A DNA stretch of 47,685 nt from an uncultured Bacteroidales bacterium (GCA_946534715.1 CAMNCW010000025.1:1-47685), one strand, 5' to 3'. Shown: positions 14,364 to 22,736, numbered from the stretch's first letter. The notes: a model not told the origin generated them from the letters alone. A program made the numbers and translations.

Positions 14364-15230
14364 ATGAAAAAGATTTCTTTAATTGCGCTTTTTGCAGCGC
14401 TGGTACTGAATGTAAACGCCGAAGACCTCTGGACAGGCGAGAAACACGTAACATGGGAAGAAGGTGGTGTAGAATTGACACCTGAGAATTTAGCGAATGT
14501 GAAAGCCGGAAATATACTCAAGGTACACTATACGGGAGCAAGCACAGATCTCGAGTTTAAGGTAATGAAAGCCGGCGCTTTTTATAATATGCCCGGTACT
14601 CGAATGTTTGAGTGGATTTCTGATAATGGTGCTTTTGAGCAATTCCTTACCCCTACAGCCGTAGAAGCTATCAAAGCATATGGACTGCAAATCATCGGTG
14701 GTAATTTTACTTGCACCAAAGTAGAATTGTTAGATGGTAAGGTAGATGATCTCAAAGAAGGATACACCTTCTGGACTGGCTTCCGTTGGATAGAAAACGA
14801 TAAAACATACGAGTTCTATTATAGTGGTCAAAATATTGATTGGAGCCAATATAAAGAGCTGGTTATCTATCATGAAGCAGGAACATCTGATTACGCCATC
14901 AACATTCGCACGAATTGGGATGCGAATGGTATTATTTCCGATGGTGGAGCTCATGAGACTAAATACGATAACAAACTGGTTCTTGACTTGTCGGAAATTA
15001 ATGTCAATTCCATCATTGCTAATACAAATGCGGATAGAATCATGTTCCAATGTTTTGTCCCTGCATCTTTCAACATGACAGACATCGTACTTGTTCCGAA
15101 GGAGAACGGCGGTGCTACCGCTATTGACAACACCGTTATGGGTGAGAAAGCCATCAAGACTTTCGAGAACGGTCAACTCGTGATCATCAAAAACGGCGTT
15201 AAATACAACGCTATGGGCGCACAACTCTAA
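14364..15230 (+). CDS. secreted protein of unknown function, paralog 2 of 2 in the fructan locus
   Basis: A 288-residue paralog of the preceding gene, 14 nt downstream. They share the signal peptide (MKKISLIALFAALVLNVNA), the KHVTWEEGGVELTPENLANVKAG and FEQFLTPTAVEAIKAYGLQIIGGNFTCTKVELL blocks, a GY-FWTGFRW block, FNMTDIVLV and the C-terminal ENGQLVIIKNGVKYNAMGAQL. Divergence in the middle part is considerable, so the duplication is not recent. No lipobox, membrane segment or catalytic motif. The location between two GH32 genes under one regulon suggests a periplasmic or surface role in fructan handling, unproven. A strong hairpin follows the stop. Confidence 0.75.
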   Translation: MKKISLIALFAALVLNVNAEDLWTGEKHVTWEEGGVELTPENLANVKAGNILKVHYTGASTDLEFKVMKAGAFYNMPGTRMFEWISDNGAFEQFLTPTAVEAIKAYGLQIIGGNFTCTKVELLDGKVDDLKEGYTFWTGFRWIENDKTYEFYYSGQNIDWSQYKELVIYHEAGTSDYAINIRTNWDANGIISDGGAHETKYDNKLVLDLSEINVNSIIANTNADRIMFQCFVPASFNMTDIVLVPKENGGATAIDNTVMGEKAIKTFENGQLVIIKNGVKYNAMGAQL

Positions 15231-15244
15231 TTGCCCGGCTTACG

Positions 15245-15282
15245 GTACAGGCGGCTGAATACCGCCTGTACTGACTAATTTT
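15245..15282 (+). terminator. terminator-like hairpin at the end of the first fructan unit
   Basis: GTACAGGCGG (15245-15254) and CCGCCTGTAC (15262-15271) form a perfect 10-bp stem with a 7-nt loop, followed by TGACTAATTTT. It separates the first unit from the operator and promoter of the second. Confidence 0.75.
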
Positions 15283-15350
15283 GTTGCAAAAAATAGCACG
15301 TATGTTGCAATGCAACAAAAATCACATATTTTGCAACTCGTAAATTTGCG
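15282..15350 (+). promoter_or_regulatory. operator upstream of the GH32 unit (copy 2 of 2)
   Basis: TGTTGCAAAA at 15282, a perfect 15-bp palindrome TGTTGCAATGCAACA at 15303-15317 and TTTTGCAAC from 15329. Positions of all three elements relative to the -33 box are identical to those at 5348-5416, although the sequence between them differs. This is good evidence of a shared regulator. Confidence 0.8.
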
Positions 15351-15377
15351 TATGTGCGAGAAATAATGTACCTTTGC
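15345..15377 (+). promoter_or_regulatory. promoter of the GH32-transporter-fructokinase unit
   Basis: TTTGC at 15345-15349 and TACCTTTGC at 15369-15377, 24 bp apart as at susC. The start codon is 26 nt further on. Confidence 0.85.
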
Positions 15378-15402
15378 ACAACGTTTTTGAAAAATAAATA
15401 CT

Positions 15403-16869
15403 ATGAAACAATCATTCTTGGCACTTTGTGCATGTGTAACTCTTCTGGCAGGCTGCTCCCAAAAGCCCGCCAATCATCCTACCGATGAGCCTTTCCGCTC
15501 TGTCTATCACCATTCTCCGGCTACCCATTGGATGAACGATCCGAACGGTATGTTCTTTGACGAGACCGCCGGTCTTTGGCACCTCTATTACCAACATAAC
15601 CCCTTCGGCACGACGTGGGGACCGATGCACTGGGGACATGCCACCTCCGCTGACCTGCTCCATTGGGAGGAACATCCGATAGTTCTATACCCTGATTCAT
15701 TGGGTACAATCTTCTCCGGCTCGATCGTCATTGACCGCAAAAACACCTCCGGTTTTGGCGAGAACGCTGTTGTAGCGATTTATACGCAATCCGAAGTGAT
15801 CGGCCAGCATCAGTCTATCGCGTACAGCACCGACGGCGGATATACCTTCACCAAATACGAAGGAAACCCCGTGCTGATGGGCGATATTGCGGATTTCCGT
15901 GACCCTAAAGTGATGTGGGACGAGAAAGCGCAGGCATGGCTGATGACGCTTGCTTGCCAGCAGGAGATCCGTTTCTACGGCTCGAAAGACCTGAAAAAAT
16001 GGGAATACCTCTCCTCCTTTGGAAAAGACCTCGGTGCGCATGGAGGCGTATGGGAGTGCCCGGAACTGTTGAAAATGAAGAACCCCACCTCAACCCTCCC
16101 CTCAAGGGAGGGAGAGCCGGAGGATAAATATGTTTTGTTGGTTTCCATCAATCCCGGTGGACCTTTCGGTGGTTCGGCTACTCAGTATTTCGTAGGTAAC
16201 TGGGACGGAAAGACCTTTACTCCTGCCCCCTGTGGGGAAGGTAGGGAAGGGGTTACTCCCTGGCTCGATTACGGCAAGGATAACTATTCCACGTTCACTT
16301 TCCATAACGCGCCGGAAGGCCGATATGTAGCGTTAGGCTGGATGTCCAACTGGCAGTACGCTAACCAACTGCCGACGGTTGCTTTCCGTTCGCAGAACAC
16401 CATCGCGCGTGACCTGTTCCTCTTTATAGATGACGAAGGCGAATACCGTCTGGGCTCGGTGCCCTCCAAAGAGACGATGGCGCTCAAAGGAGCGGAGACC
16501 AAATACCTCGCGGATTGTGCCGTGATCGAACTGAGTTTGGAGGGCAAACAAGACGCGGTGATCACGCTCTCGAATGCCAAAGGCGAGAAAGTGGTGATGA
16601 CCCTCGATGTACATCGTCAGACCTTCTCCATGGATCGTACCGCTTCCGGCGACTGCTCGTTCTCCCATGAGTTCGCAGCGAACACCATCGCGCCGCTTTT
16701 TATCAAACGCGACACCTATCATGTGATCCTCTTTATCGACCATTGTTCCATCGAGGCGTTCGATGCTGACGGCGCATGGTCCATGACCAACCTCGTCTTC
16801 CCCTCCGCGCCGTATAACCACCTCGACGTACAAGGCGGTGAAGCGAAGATCTATCAAATTGAAAATTGA
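15403..16869 (+). CDS. GH32 fructan beta-fructosidase lipoprotein
   Basis: A 488-residue glycoside hydrolase family 32 enzyme that would release fructose from fructan oligosaccharides or sucrose. A lipobox LLAGC gives Cys18. The catalytic set is complete: WMNDPNG (43-49, nucleophile Asp46), FRDP (165-168, transition-state stabiliser) and WECPEL (217-222, acid/base Glu218). The GH32C beta-sandwich follows from about residue 340 and ends SMTNLVFPSAPYNHLDV. Two loops carry inserts encoded by a palindromic repeat: NPTSTLPSREGE (227-238) and the more degraded PAPCGEGREGVTP (274-286). Both are in frame and lie in surface loops, so activity is probably kept. It heads the unit with the transporter and kinase. 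Confidence 0.95.
   Translation: MKQSFLALCACVTLLAGCSQKPANHPTDEPFRSVYHHSPATHWMNDPNGMFFDETAGLWHLYYQHNPFGTTWGPMHWGHATSADLLHWEEHPIVLYPDSLGTIFSGSIVIDRKNTSGFGENAVVAIYTQSEVIGQHQSIAYSTDGGYTFTKYEGNPVLMGDIADFRDPKVMWDEKAQAWLMTLACQQEIRFYGSKDLKKWEYLSSFGKDLGAHGGVWECPELLKMKNPTSTLPSREGEPEDKYVLLVSINPGGPFGGSATQYFVGNWDGKTFTPAPCGEGREGVTPWLDYGKDNYSTFTFHNAPEGRYVALGWMSNWQYANQLPTVAFRSQNTIARDLFLFIDDEGEYRLGSVPSKETMALKGAETKYLADCAVIELSLEGKQDAVITLSNAKGEKVVMTLDVHRQTFSMDRTASGDCSFSHEFAANTIAPLFIKRDTYHVILFIDHCSIEAFDADGAWSMTNLVFPSAPYNHLDVQGGEAKIYQIEN
16081..16113 (-). repeat. G/C-rich palindromic repeat inside the GH32 gene (copy a)
   Basis: AACCCCACCT-CA-ACCCTCCCCTCAAGGGAGGGA: the reverse complement matches the units at 37884-37956, with the TTGAGGGG variant seen at 35816-35853. 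It encodes NPTSTLPSREG in frame. Confidence 0.85.
16222..16260 (+). repeat. degraded palindromic repeat inside the GH32 gene (copy b)
   Basis: CCTGCCCCCTGTGGGGAAGG followed by TAGGGAAGGGGTTACTCCC keeps the TGTGGGGA, GGG and GGGGTTA blocks of the intergenic units, in the opposite orientation to copy a. It encodes PAPCGEGREGVTP in frame. Confidence 0.6.
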
Positions 16870-16931
16870 TAATTATCGAGATCGCGAAATCTCGAGATCA
16901 CGAGATCACGAAAAAATAATTGAATAATACT

Positions 16932-18092
16932 ATGACAACTCAAAATTCGACTTCCAAATTTGCCCTTCTGTCGGTGATGCTGTGTTTCTTCACCATGGGC
17001 TTTGTGGACCTTGTAGGCATTGCGTCCAACTATGTGCAGCAAGACCTCGGTCTGACTCACTCGCAGGCGAACATCATGCCTTCGCTCGTTTTCTTCTGGT
17101 TCCTGATTTTCTCCGTGCCGACCGGCATGCTGATGAATAAGATCGGACGCAAGAAAACGGTGCTGCTCTCTATTGCCGTGACCGTCCTGTCGCTCATTCT
17201 GCCGCTCTGTGGCGAGAGCTACGGAATGATCCTGGTGGCTTTCTCGCTCCTTGGTATCGGAAACGCGTTGATGCAGACTTCCCTTAATCCCCTGGTATCG
17301 AATATCGTTACCGGCAATCTTTCCTCCACGCTGACTTTCGGTCAGTTCGTCAAAGCCATCGCTTCGTTCCTTGCGCCGTATATCGCCATGTGGGGTGCAA
17401 CCGCCGTGCTGCCTTCCTTCGGTTTAGGCTGGAAAGTGCTGTTCCCGATCTATGCCATCATCGGTGTTTTGGCGATCGTGGCTCTTTCGCTCACCTCTAT
17501 CCATGAAGAGCCGGTGGCTAAAGGATCGTCCTTTGCCGAGTGCTTCAAACTGCTGGCGAACCCCTTTATCCTCCTTTGCTTCCTCGGTATCATGTGTCAT
17601 GTGGGCATTGATGTTGGAACGAACACCACAGCGCCGAAGATCCTGATGGAGCGTCTGGGCATGGATCTCGCAACGGCGGGATTTGCCACTTCGCTCTATT
17701 TCATCTTCCGTACCATCGGCTGTTTGAGCGGTTCGGCTATCCTGCGTCTGATCCCGGAGAAAGTGTTCTTTGCGATTTCCGTTTGTATGATCGTAGCTGC
17801 GATGGTGCTGATGGCGGTAGGTACATCCCAATGGATGCTCTATACCGGCATCGCGCTGGTAGGTTTCGGTAACAGCAATGTGTTCTCTATCTGTTTCGCG
17901 CAGGCACTCAATTACGATCCCGCGCACAGGAATGAGATCTCGGGCTTGATGATCATGGGTCTCTTCGGCGGAACGATCTTCCCGCTTTGTATGGGCTTTG
18001 CCTCCGACCTCATGGGCTCCCTCGGTGCTGTCCTTGTCATGTCCCTCGGTGCTGCATACCTCGTCGGTTTCAGCCTTAAAATGAAAAAATAA
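16932..18092 (+). CDS. MFS sugar transporter, probable fructose importer
   Basis: A 386-residue inner membrane protein with about 12 transmembrane segments. It resembles the FucP/GluP-like MFS carriers of Bacteroidetes, which bring monosaccharides in by cation symport. The MNKIGRKK loop after TM2 is the MFS motif A region, and GFVDLVGIASNYVQQDLGL in TM1 is typical. Position between a GH32 and a fructokinase matches the transporter of the B. thetaiotaomicron levan locus, so fructose is the likely substrate. I chose the ATG at 16932; an in-frame TTG lies at 16920. The 62-bp gap upstream contains CGAGATCACG repeats. Confidence 0.9.
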   Translation: MTTQNSTSKFALLSVMLCFFTMGFVDLVGIASNYVQQDLGLTHSQANIMPSLVFFWFLIFSVPTGMLMNKIGRKKTVLLSIAVTVLSLILPLCGESYGMILVAFSLLGIGNALMQTSLNPLVSNIVTGNLSSTLTFGQFVKAIASFLAPYIAMWGATAVLPSFGLGWKVLFPIYAIIGVLAIVALSLTSIHEEPVAKGSSFAECFKLLANPFILLCFLGIMCHVGIDVGTNTTAPKILMERLGMDLATAGFATSLYFIFRTIGCLSGSAILRLIPEKVFFAISVCMIVAAMVLMAVGTSQWMLYTGIALVGFGNSNVFSICFAQALNYDPAHRNEISGLMIMGLFGGTIFPLCMGFASDLMGSLGAVLVMSLGAAYLVGFSLKMKK

Positions 18093-18118
18093 TTGTGCAT
18101 TGTAAATTGTAAATAGTT

Positions 18119-19036
18119 ATGAAATACGTAATTGGTATAGGTGAGGCGCTGTTTGACTGCCTCCCGGAAGGACGCAAACTCGGTGGTGCGCCTGCAAACT
18201 TCGCTTATCATGTCTCGCAGTTCGGTCTCAACGGATGCGCTATTTCCGCCATCGGCGATGATGAGTTGGGAGAAGAGATCGTGGATACGTTCGAGAAAGT
18301 GCAAGCCGCTCTTCCTACTTTCAGTTTCCAACTCTCCACCGTGGAGCAGCCTACCGGCACGGTCAAAGTGACCCTTGATGACAAAGGTATCCCTCAATAC
18401 GAAATCTGTCTGGGTGTAGCATGGGATAATATCCCGCTGACCAACGCGATGTTGGAGATCGCGCGCAACACCAAAGCCGTTTGTTTCGGATCGCTCGCAC
18501 AGCGTTCGGAGACTTCACGAGAGACCATTCAGGCTTTCCTCGACGCTACCCCTGCGGACGCACTCAAAGTGTTTGATATCAACCTCCGACAGTCCTGGTA
18601 CACCGCCGATGTCATTGCCGAGTCCCTGAGCCGCGCGAACGTGCTCAAGATCAACGACGAGGAACTGGATGTAGTGGCTACTATGCTTCTGGGCGAGCCT
18701 ACTATGCCCGGCAAACTCATAGCCGAAGATCCGGAAAAGACCCGCCGTATCTGCCGCGAACTGATCGCCAAATACGGCTTGGACATGCTTATCCTCACCT
18801 GTGGTGCAATCGGCTCCTATGTCTTCACTGAAAGCCGTGAGTCCTATGTTGCAACTCCTAAAGTACAGGTGGCGGACACCGTAGGTGCCGGAGACAGTTT
18901 CACCGCTACTTTCGTGGCGCAACTCCTCCTCGGCAAATCTATCCGCGAAGCGCATGAGAAAGCGGTCGCTGTATCCGCTTTCGTCTGCACGCAGCACGGC
19001 GCTATGCCTGTCCTGCCCGAGGAACTGAAAAAATAA
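18119..19036 (+). CDS. fructokinase, PfkB/ribokinase family
   Basis: A 305-residue cytoplasmic sugar kinase. The N-terminal substrate motif GGAPANFAYHVSQFG (22-36) and the C-terminal ATP/anion-hole motif DTVGAGDSF (about 253-261, catalytic base Asp259) are both present. Family and context point to fructose phosphorylation (fructose to fructose-6-phosphate) after import by the preceding MFS carrier; the gene corresponds to the fructokinase of the B. thetaiotaomicron levan locus. The 26-bp gap upstream is a simple GTGCATTGTAAATTGTAAAT repeat. A strong terminator follows, so it closes the unit. Other PfkB sugars cannot be excluded from sequence alone. Confidence 0.9.
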   Translation: MKYVIGIGEALFDCLPEGRKLGGAPANFAYHVSQFGLNGCAISAIGDDELGEEIVDTFEKVQAALPTFSFQLSTVEQPTGTVKVTLDDKGIPQYEICLGVAWDNIPLTNAMLEIARNTKAVCFGSLAQRSETSRETIQAFLDATPADALKVFDINLRQSWYTADVIAESLSRANVLKINDEELDVVATMLLGEPTMPGKLIAEDPEKTRRICRELIAKYGLDMLILTCGAIGSYVFTESRESYVATPKVQVADTVGAGDSFTATFVAQLLLGKSIREAHEKAVAVSAFVCTQHGAMPVLPEELKK

Positions 19037-19054
19037 CCGGCAAAGCCCAAATCT

Positions 19055-19083
19055 AAAAAAAGCGCATTTCGGTGCGCTTTTTG
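19055..19083 (+). terminator. terminator of the GH32-transporter-kinase unit
   Basis: AAAAAAGCGCA, loop TTTCGG, TGCGCTTTTTG: a strong stem of about 10 bp with a T-tract, 18 nt after the kinase stop codon. Confidence 0.9.
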
Positions 19084-19086
19084 TTT

Positions 19087-19260
19087 GTTTGAAAGTTGTT
19101 TGAAAGTTGTTTGAAAGTTGTTTGAAAGTTGTTTGAAAGTTGTTTGAAAGTTGTTTGAAAGTTGTTTGACATCGTTTGACATGGTTTGACTTTGTTTGAC
19201 ATGGTTAACAACTTCAAACGAAGCGAAGCTTCTTCAAACTACTTCAAACCATTTCAAACA
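19087..19260. repeat. 11-bp GTTTGAAAGTT array with an inverted TTCAAAC partner block
   Basis: Seven perfect 11-bp units GTTTGAAAGTT (19087-19163), four 10-bp variants GTTTGACATG (19164-19203), then TTCAAAC elements in the opposite sense (19212-19260) around GAAGCGAAGCTTC. The two halves can pair over a long range. The gap lies between two terminators and holds no gene. Confidence 0.9.
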
Positions 19261-19287
19261 AAAAAAAGCGCCGATCGGCGCTTTTTT
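19259..19287 (-). terminator. terminator of the DUF4837-type gene (bidirectional)
   Basis: AAAAAAAGCGCCGATCGGCGC followed by T6: an 8-bp GC stem (GCGCCGATCGGCGC is itself palindromic) flanked by A and T runs, so it can act in both directions. It overlaps the stop codon of the minus-strand gene at 19286. Confidence 0.85.
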
Positions 19288-20308
19288 ATTGCTCATTCGG
19301 CATTTGGAGCGTATAGAGAATAGCTTCAATCTGCCGTAGTGCATTGCGTTTCTTTTGTCCCGCAGCAAAGAGGAACGCTTCTGCGGTAACAACGCGTCCG
19401 TTCACTTGGTCCAAACGGGTGAGCGACACAAAGGGACCTCCCATCGCTTCGCCGTCCAGGATCTTCCATAATCCCCGGGTCTCCATGGCGTAGAACCCGC
19501 CTACCGTGTCACGCAATGCCGGCACAGAACGGGTTACCGGCGGGAAATGTTTGAACTCCGTTCCCATGTGGCTGCCCTCTACTTGCGCGGTGACGAGTTG
19601 ACCTAACACGGCATTACGCATAGCGATGATGGAGGCGTTGGAGAACTGCTCCCTGTCGGTATAGGGGAGGGAATAGACCACGATGTCTTTGCGCATCGGA
19701 CCTTTGTTGTTGCAACACCAGAGAACCTGAACGGAATCGTCGTAATTTTCAATTTTTAATTTTTCATTTTTGATCAGCATAAAGTCCTCGGGGATAAGGA
19801 GGTCGTAGCCCTGCTGTTTGAGTATTGCGCGCGCGTCCTTATTCGTATTCGCGCGATAGAAAGCCGTTTGACGCGCCAATTCCTCGCGCACAAACCATTC
19901 GCGGACGGCTTCACCTTGCTCCTTCCAATAATTCACAAACGCCTCCTCGTTCGGCGCCTGAATACGGATATATGCCTGCGGTTTGGACCAGTTGTCGCGC
20001 GATTTGAGCACTTTGAGCTGCGTGTATTTCTCGGGATTGATGTCCACAAAGAGAATATTGCGCGTAGCTTTGAAGAGATCGTCAAACTGCGCGGGCGTGA
20101 CATGCGAGACGGTGAAATACGCTTCCATTTGCGGCAAACCGTACATGTCTGCTCCCATGACGGAGCAAACGGGTTCTTTCACTGCCGCCGGGCTTACTAC
20201 GAGACACTCATAAATACTTCCTGTAGCCGATGTCAAGAGACGGTCGCTACTCTTCCCGCAACTGACCAGCGCGAGGAGCATAAAGCCAAAAAATAATACT
20301 TTTTTCAT
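19286..20308 (-). CDS. DUF4837-type lipoprotein
   Basis: A 340-residue lipoprotein starting MKKVLFFGFMLLALVSCGKS (Cys17). I recognise the pattern of the Bacteroidetes DUF4837 family (an N-terminal GSIYECLVVS region, YFTVSHVTPAQFDDLFKATRNILFVDI, a C-terminal RGLWKI...GGPFVS); no function is known. The frame is open further upstream to 20383, but only the ATG at 20308 gives a lipoprotein signal peptide and it lies 21 bp from the -7 element. Residues 181-188 (NEKLKIEN) are encoded by AATTTTTAATTTTTCATTTTT, which looks like an intergenic-type simple repeat that has entered the gene in frame. Confidence 0.8.
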   Translation of the reverse strand: MKKVLFFGFMLLALVSCGKSSDRLLTSATGSIYECLVVSPAAVKEPVCSVMGADMYGLPQMEAYFTVSHVTPAQFDDLFKATRNILFVDINPEKYTQLKVLKSRDNWSKPQAYIRIQAPNEEAFVNYWKEQGEAVREWFVREELARQTAFYRANTNKDARAILKQQGYDLLIPEDFMLIKNEKLKIENYDDSVQVLWCCNNKGPMRKDIVVYSLPYTDREQFSNASIIAMRNAVLGQLVTAQVEGSHMGTEFKHFPPVTRSVPALRDTVGGFYAMETRGLWKILDGEAMGGPFVSLTRLDQVNGRVVTAEAFLFAAGQKKRNALRQIEAILYTLQMPNEQ

Positions 20309-20328
20309 GTCAATAATCAATTTTTGGT

Positions 20329-20361
20329 GCAAAATTACAAAAAAAAAGCCAAATAAGCAAA
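20329..20361 (-). promoter_or_regulatory. promoter of the DUF4837-type gene
   Basis: Minus-strand TAATTTTGC (20337-20329) with TTTGC 24 bp upstream (20361-20357). Confidence 0.8.
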
Positions 20362-20376
20362 AAAAAGTAAAAAAAA

Positions 20377-20409
20377 TTTGCATATGTGCAAAAAAAATTG
20401 TAATTTTGC
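20377..20409 (+). promoter_or_regulatory. promoter of the AraC-family gene
   Basis: TTTGC at 20377-20381 and TAATTTTGC at 20401-20409, divergent from the promoter at 20329-20361. The two -33 boxes are about 16 bp apart across an A-rich centre, so a single bound protein could affect both. Confidence 0.8.
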
Positions 20410-20465
20410 ACCCACAAAATCAATCTTTTGATTTTTTTAACAACAAATAAATACAATTTGAAGCC

Positions 20466-21332
20466 ATGACACTATTTACTGACAATCTCTTCCTAACGGA
20501 CGATCCGGATGGTTTCCGTGTGTGCCGCGAAACCCGTACCAGTAATATTGCTACGATGTCCGTTATCTATTGTGAGGCAGGTTATCTGGATGTTTATTTC
20601 CATGGTAAAATGATTCGAATCAATGCCGGTGAACTGTTTGTTCGTGTGCCGGATTTCAATTTTAAATTAGGTCCCTACGAGCTCTCCCCGGATTTGAAGT
20701 TCAAACAGGCTACGATCAGTACCTCCGTCTTTGAAACGATTATGCACGACCACATGCGTGTTGAACCGCATTGGTGGGCGAAATTGGAATATCTCAAGAA
20801 AAACCCCATTTTTGCCATTAACGCAATCTCGGTAGATTTTCTGAATACGTACTTCCATTTGCTTCAACTCCAATTGCAAGATAATCAGACCGAATACCGC
20901 AAGCAGATCCGGATGCTCATTGCCCGTGGCGCAGCGATGGAGATACTCAATTATCTGGATAAATTAGCAGTGATCGATAATAATGATGATTATCGCAACT
21001 CGGTTAACCAAAGCGACTACACTTTCCGTGAGTTCACCAAACTGCTGCAACAATACCCCCACAAGCGCGAAGTACAATGGTACGCTCAGCAGTTGGGTAT
21101 CACGCCGAAGTACTTATCCGAGATTTGCAAAGAGCGTAGCGGTAAGGCTGCCGGAGAATGGATAGCCGATGTGACCGTCTCGGAGATCAAGCATTATCTC
21201 CATAATACCACGAAACCGATACACGAAATCGCCAGAGTGATGGAGTTCCCCAATGCCAGTTTCTTCTGCCAATATACGAAGAAACATACGGGACTCACAC
21301 CGAATCATTTCCGTAAAAAGAAGAGTGAATAA
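20466..21332 (+). CDS. AraC-family transcriptional regulator
   Basis: A 288-residue regulator. The C-terminal AraC domain has two helix-turn-helix units: EVQWYAQQLGITPKYLSEICKE (about 202-223) and PIHEIARVMEFPNASFFCQYTKKHTGLTPNHFRK (about 251-284), the last ending in the family signature. The N-terminal 150 residues have a cupin-like start (MSVIYCEAGYLDVYFHGK, GELFVRVPDF) that could bind a ligand, as in many Bacteroidetes AraC proteins. It is a single-gene unit with its own terminator and a divergent promoter with the DUF4837-type gene. It lies 1.4 kb from the fructan locus; it could control it, but nothing in the sequence proves that. Confidence 0.9.
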   Translation: MTLFTDNLFLTDDPDGFRVCRETRTSNIATMSVIYCEAGYLDVYFHGKMIRINAGELFVRVPDFNFKLGPYELSPDLKFKQATISTSVFETIMHDHMRVEPHWWAKLEYLKKNPIFAINAISVDFLNTYFHLLQLQLQDNQTEYRKQIRMLIARGAAMEILNYLDKLAVIDNNDDYRNSVNQSDYTFREFTKLLQQYPHKREVQWYAQQLGITPKYLSEICKERSGKAAGEWIADVTVSEIKHYLHNTTKPIHEIARVMEFPNASFFCQYTKKHTGLTPNHFRKKKSE

Positions 21333-21348
21333 TATAGTTCATGGTATC

Positions 21349-21378
21349 AAAAAAACGTCCTTTCGGGACGTTTTTTTT
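21349..21378 (+). terminator. terminator of the AraC-family gene (bidirectional)
   Basis: AAAAAAACGTCC, TTTC loop, GGGACGTTTTTTTT. It lies between two convergent genes and has A and T runs on both sides, so it can serve glyA as well. Confidence 0.9.
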
Positions 21379-21396
21379 GTGCCGGTATGTTTGTTT

Positions 21397-22677
21397 TTAC
21401 CAAGCAAAGAGCGGATGCCGGTTCATCTCTTTGTTGACCTCTGCACGCACGGAGGCGACAACCGCTTCGCTCGTCGGGTCCCGGAGCACCCGGTCAATCA
21501 ACTCAACGATCCACCCCATCTTGTCCTCTTTCAGTCCACGGGTTGTAATAGCCGGTGTTCCGAAACGCAGACCGCTCGTCTGGAATGCCGAACGGCTGTC
21601 AAAGGGCACCATGTTCTTATTGGTGGTGATGTCCGCCGAAACCAATGCCTGTTCGGCTACCTTACCGGTCAAATCCGGGTATTTGGTACGCAGATCAATG
21701 AGCATGGAGTGATTGTCCGTACCGCCGGAGATCACTTTGTACCCCTTATCCATGAACGCCTGCGCCATGACCGCCGCGTTCTTCTGTACCTGACGCTGAT
21801 AAACCTTGAAATCCTCGGTGAGCGCTTCGCCGAAAGCAACCGCTTTGGCTGCGATGACGTGCTCCAGAGGTCCTCCTTGTGTGCCCGGGAAAACAGCCGA
21901 GTCGAGTAGGGCGGACATCTTCCTGATCTCCCCTTTCGGCGTCGTCTTGCCCCATGGGTTGTCAAAATCTTTACCCATTAGGATCACTCCTCCTCGCGGA
22001 CCACGGAGGGTCTTGTGGGTCGTACTGGTGACAATATGAGCGAACTTGAGCGGGTTCTCCAGCAGTCCGGCAGCGATCAGTCCTGCCGGGTGCGCCATAT
22101 CGACCATGAAGATAGCGCCGATCTCATCGGCTACCCGGCGGATACGTGCGTAGTCCCATTCGCGGCTGTAGGCACTGGCGCCGGCAATGATCAGTTTGGG
22201 CTTGTGTTCGCGCGCCTTGCGCTCCAGATCATCGTAATCCACACGCCCCGTCTCCTCATTGAGGTCATAGCCGATGGCGTTGAACATCAGTCCGCTGAAA
22301 TTAACGGCTGAGCCATGACTGAGGTGACCTCCATGGCTCAAATTAAGCCCCATGAACGTATCGCCTGCTTTGAGGCATGCCATGAATACCGCCATGTTCG
22401 CCTGCGCACCGCTATGCGGCTGTACGTTCACATACTCGGCGTTATAGAGCTGTTTCAGCCGGTCCCGTGCGATGTTCTCCGCAATGTCCACCACCTCGCA
22501 ACCACCATAGTAGCGGTGACCGGGATAACCCTCTGCGTACTTGTTGGTCAGCACACTGCCCATCGCCTCCATCACCTGGTCGCTGACGAAGTTCTCGCTG
22601 GCTATCAATTCAATGCCTTTGGTCTGACGTTCCCGCTCACGGCGGATGATGTCAAAAATCTCTGTGTCTCGGTTCAT
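21397..22677 (-). CDS. glyA: serine hydroxymethyltransferase
   Basis: A 426-residue PLP enzyme that converts serine and tetrahydrofolate to glycine and 5,10-methylene-tetrahydrofolate in the cytoplasm. Seen in the sequence: ELIASENF (23-30), [19 protein letters not shown] (46-64), the His-containing SHGGHLSHG (114-122), [12 protein letters not shown] (193-204) and the PLP-lysine motif [14 protein letters not shown] (217-230, Lys222). Length is normal. It is a single gene with a minus-strand promoter at 22704-22736, divergent from rimP, and converges on the AraC gene. Confidence 0.98.
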   Translation of the reverse strand: MNRDTEIFDIIRRERERQTKGIELIASENFVSDQVMEAMGSVLTNKYAEGYPGHRYYGGCEVVDIAENIARDRLKQLYNAEYVNVQPHSGAQANMAVFMACLKAGDTFMGLNLSHGGHLSHGSAVNFSGLMFNAIGYDLNEETGRVDYDDLERKAREHKPKLIIAGASAYSREWDYARIRRVADEIGAIFMVDMAHPAGLIAAGLLENPLKFAHIVTSTTHKTLRGPRGGVILMGKDFDNPWGKTTPKGEIRKMSALLDSAVFPGTQGGPLEHVIAAKAVAFGEALTEDFKVYQRQVQKNAAVMAQAFMDKGYKVISGGTDNHSMLIDLRTKYPDLTGKVAEQALVSADITTNKNMVPFDSRSAFQTSGLRFGTPAITTRGLKEDKMGWIVELIDRVLRDPTSEAVVASVRAEVNKEMNRHPLFAW

Positions 22678-22703
22678 GATAGTGTATTTTTGTTAAATTT
22701 TGT

Positions 22704-22736
22704 GCAAAGATACAATAAAAATAGCACATACGCAAA
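22704..22736 (-). promoter_or_regulatory. promoter of glyA
   Basis: Minus-strand TATCTTTGC (22712-22704) and TTTGC (22736-22732) at the 24-bp spacing. Confidence 0.85.
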
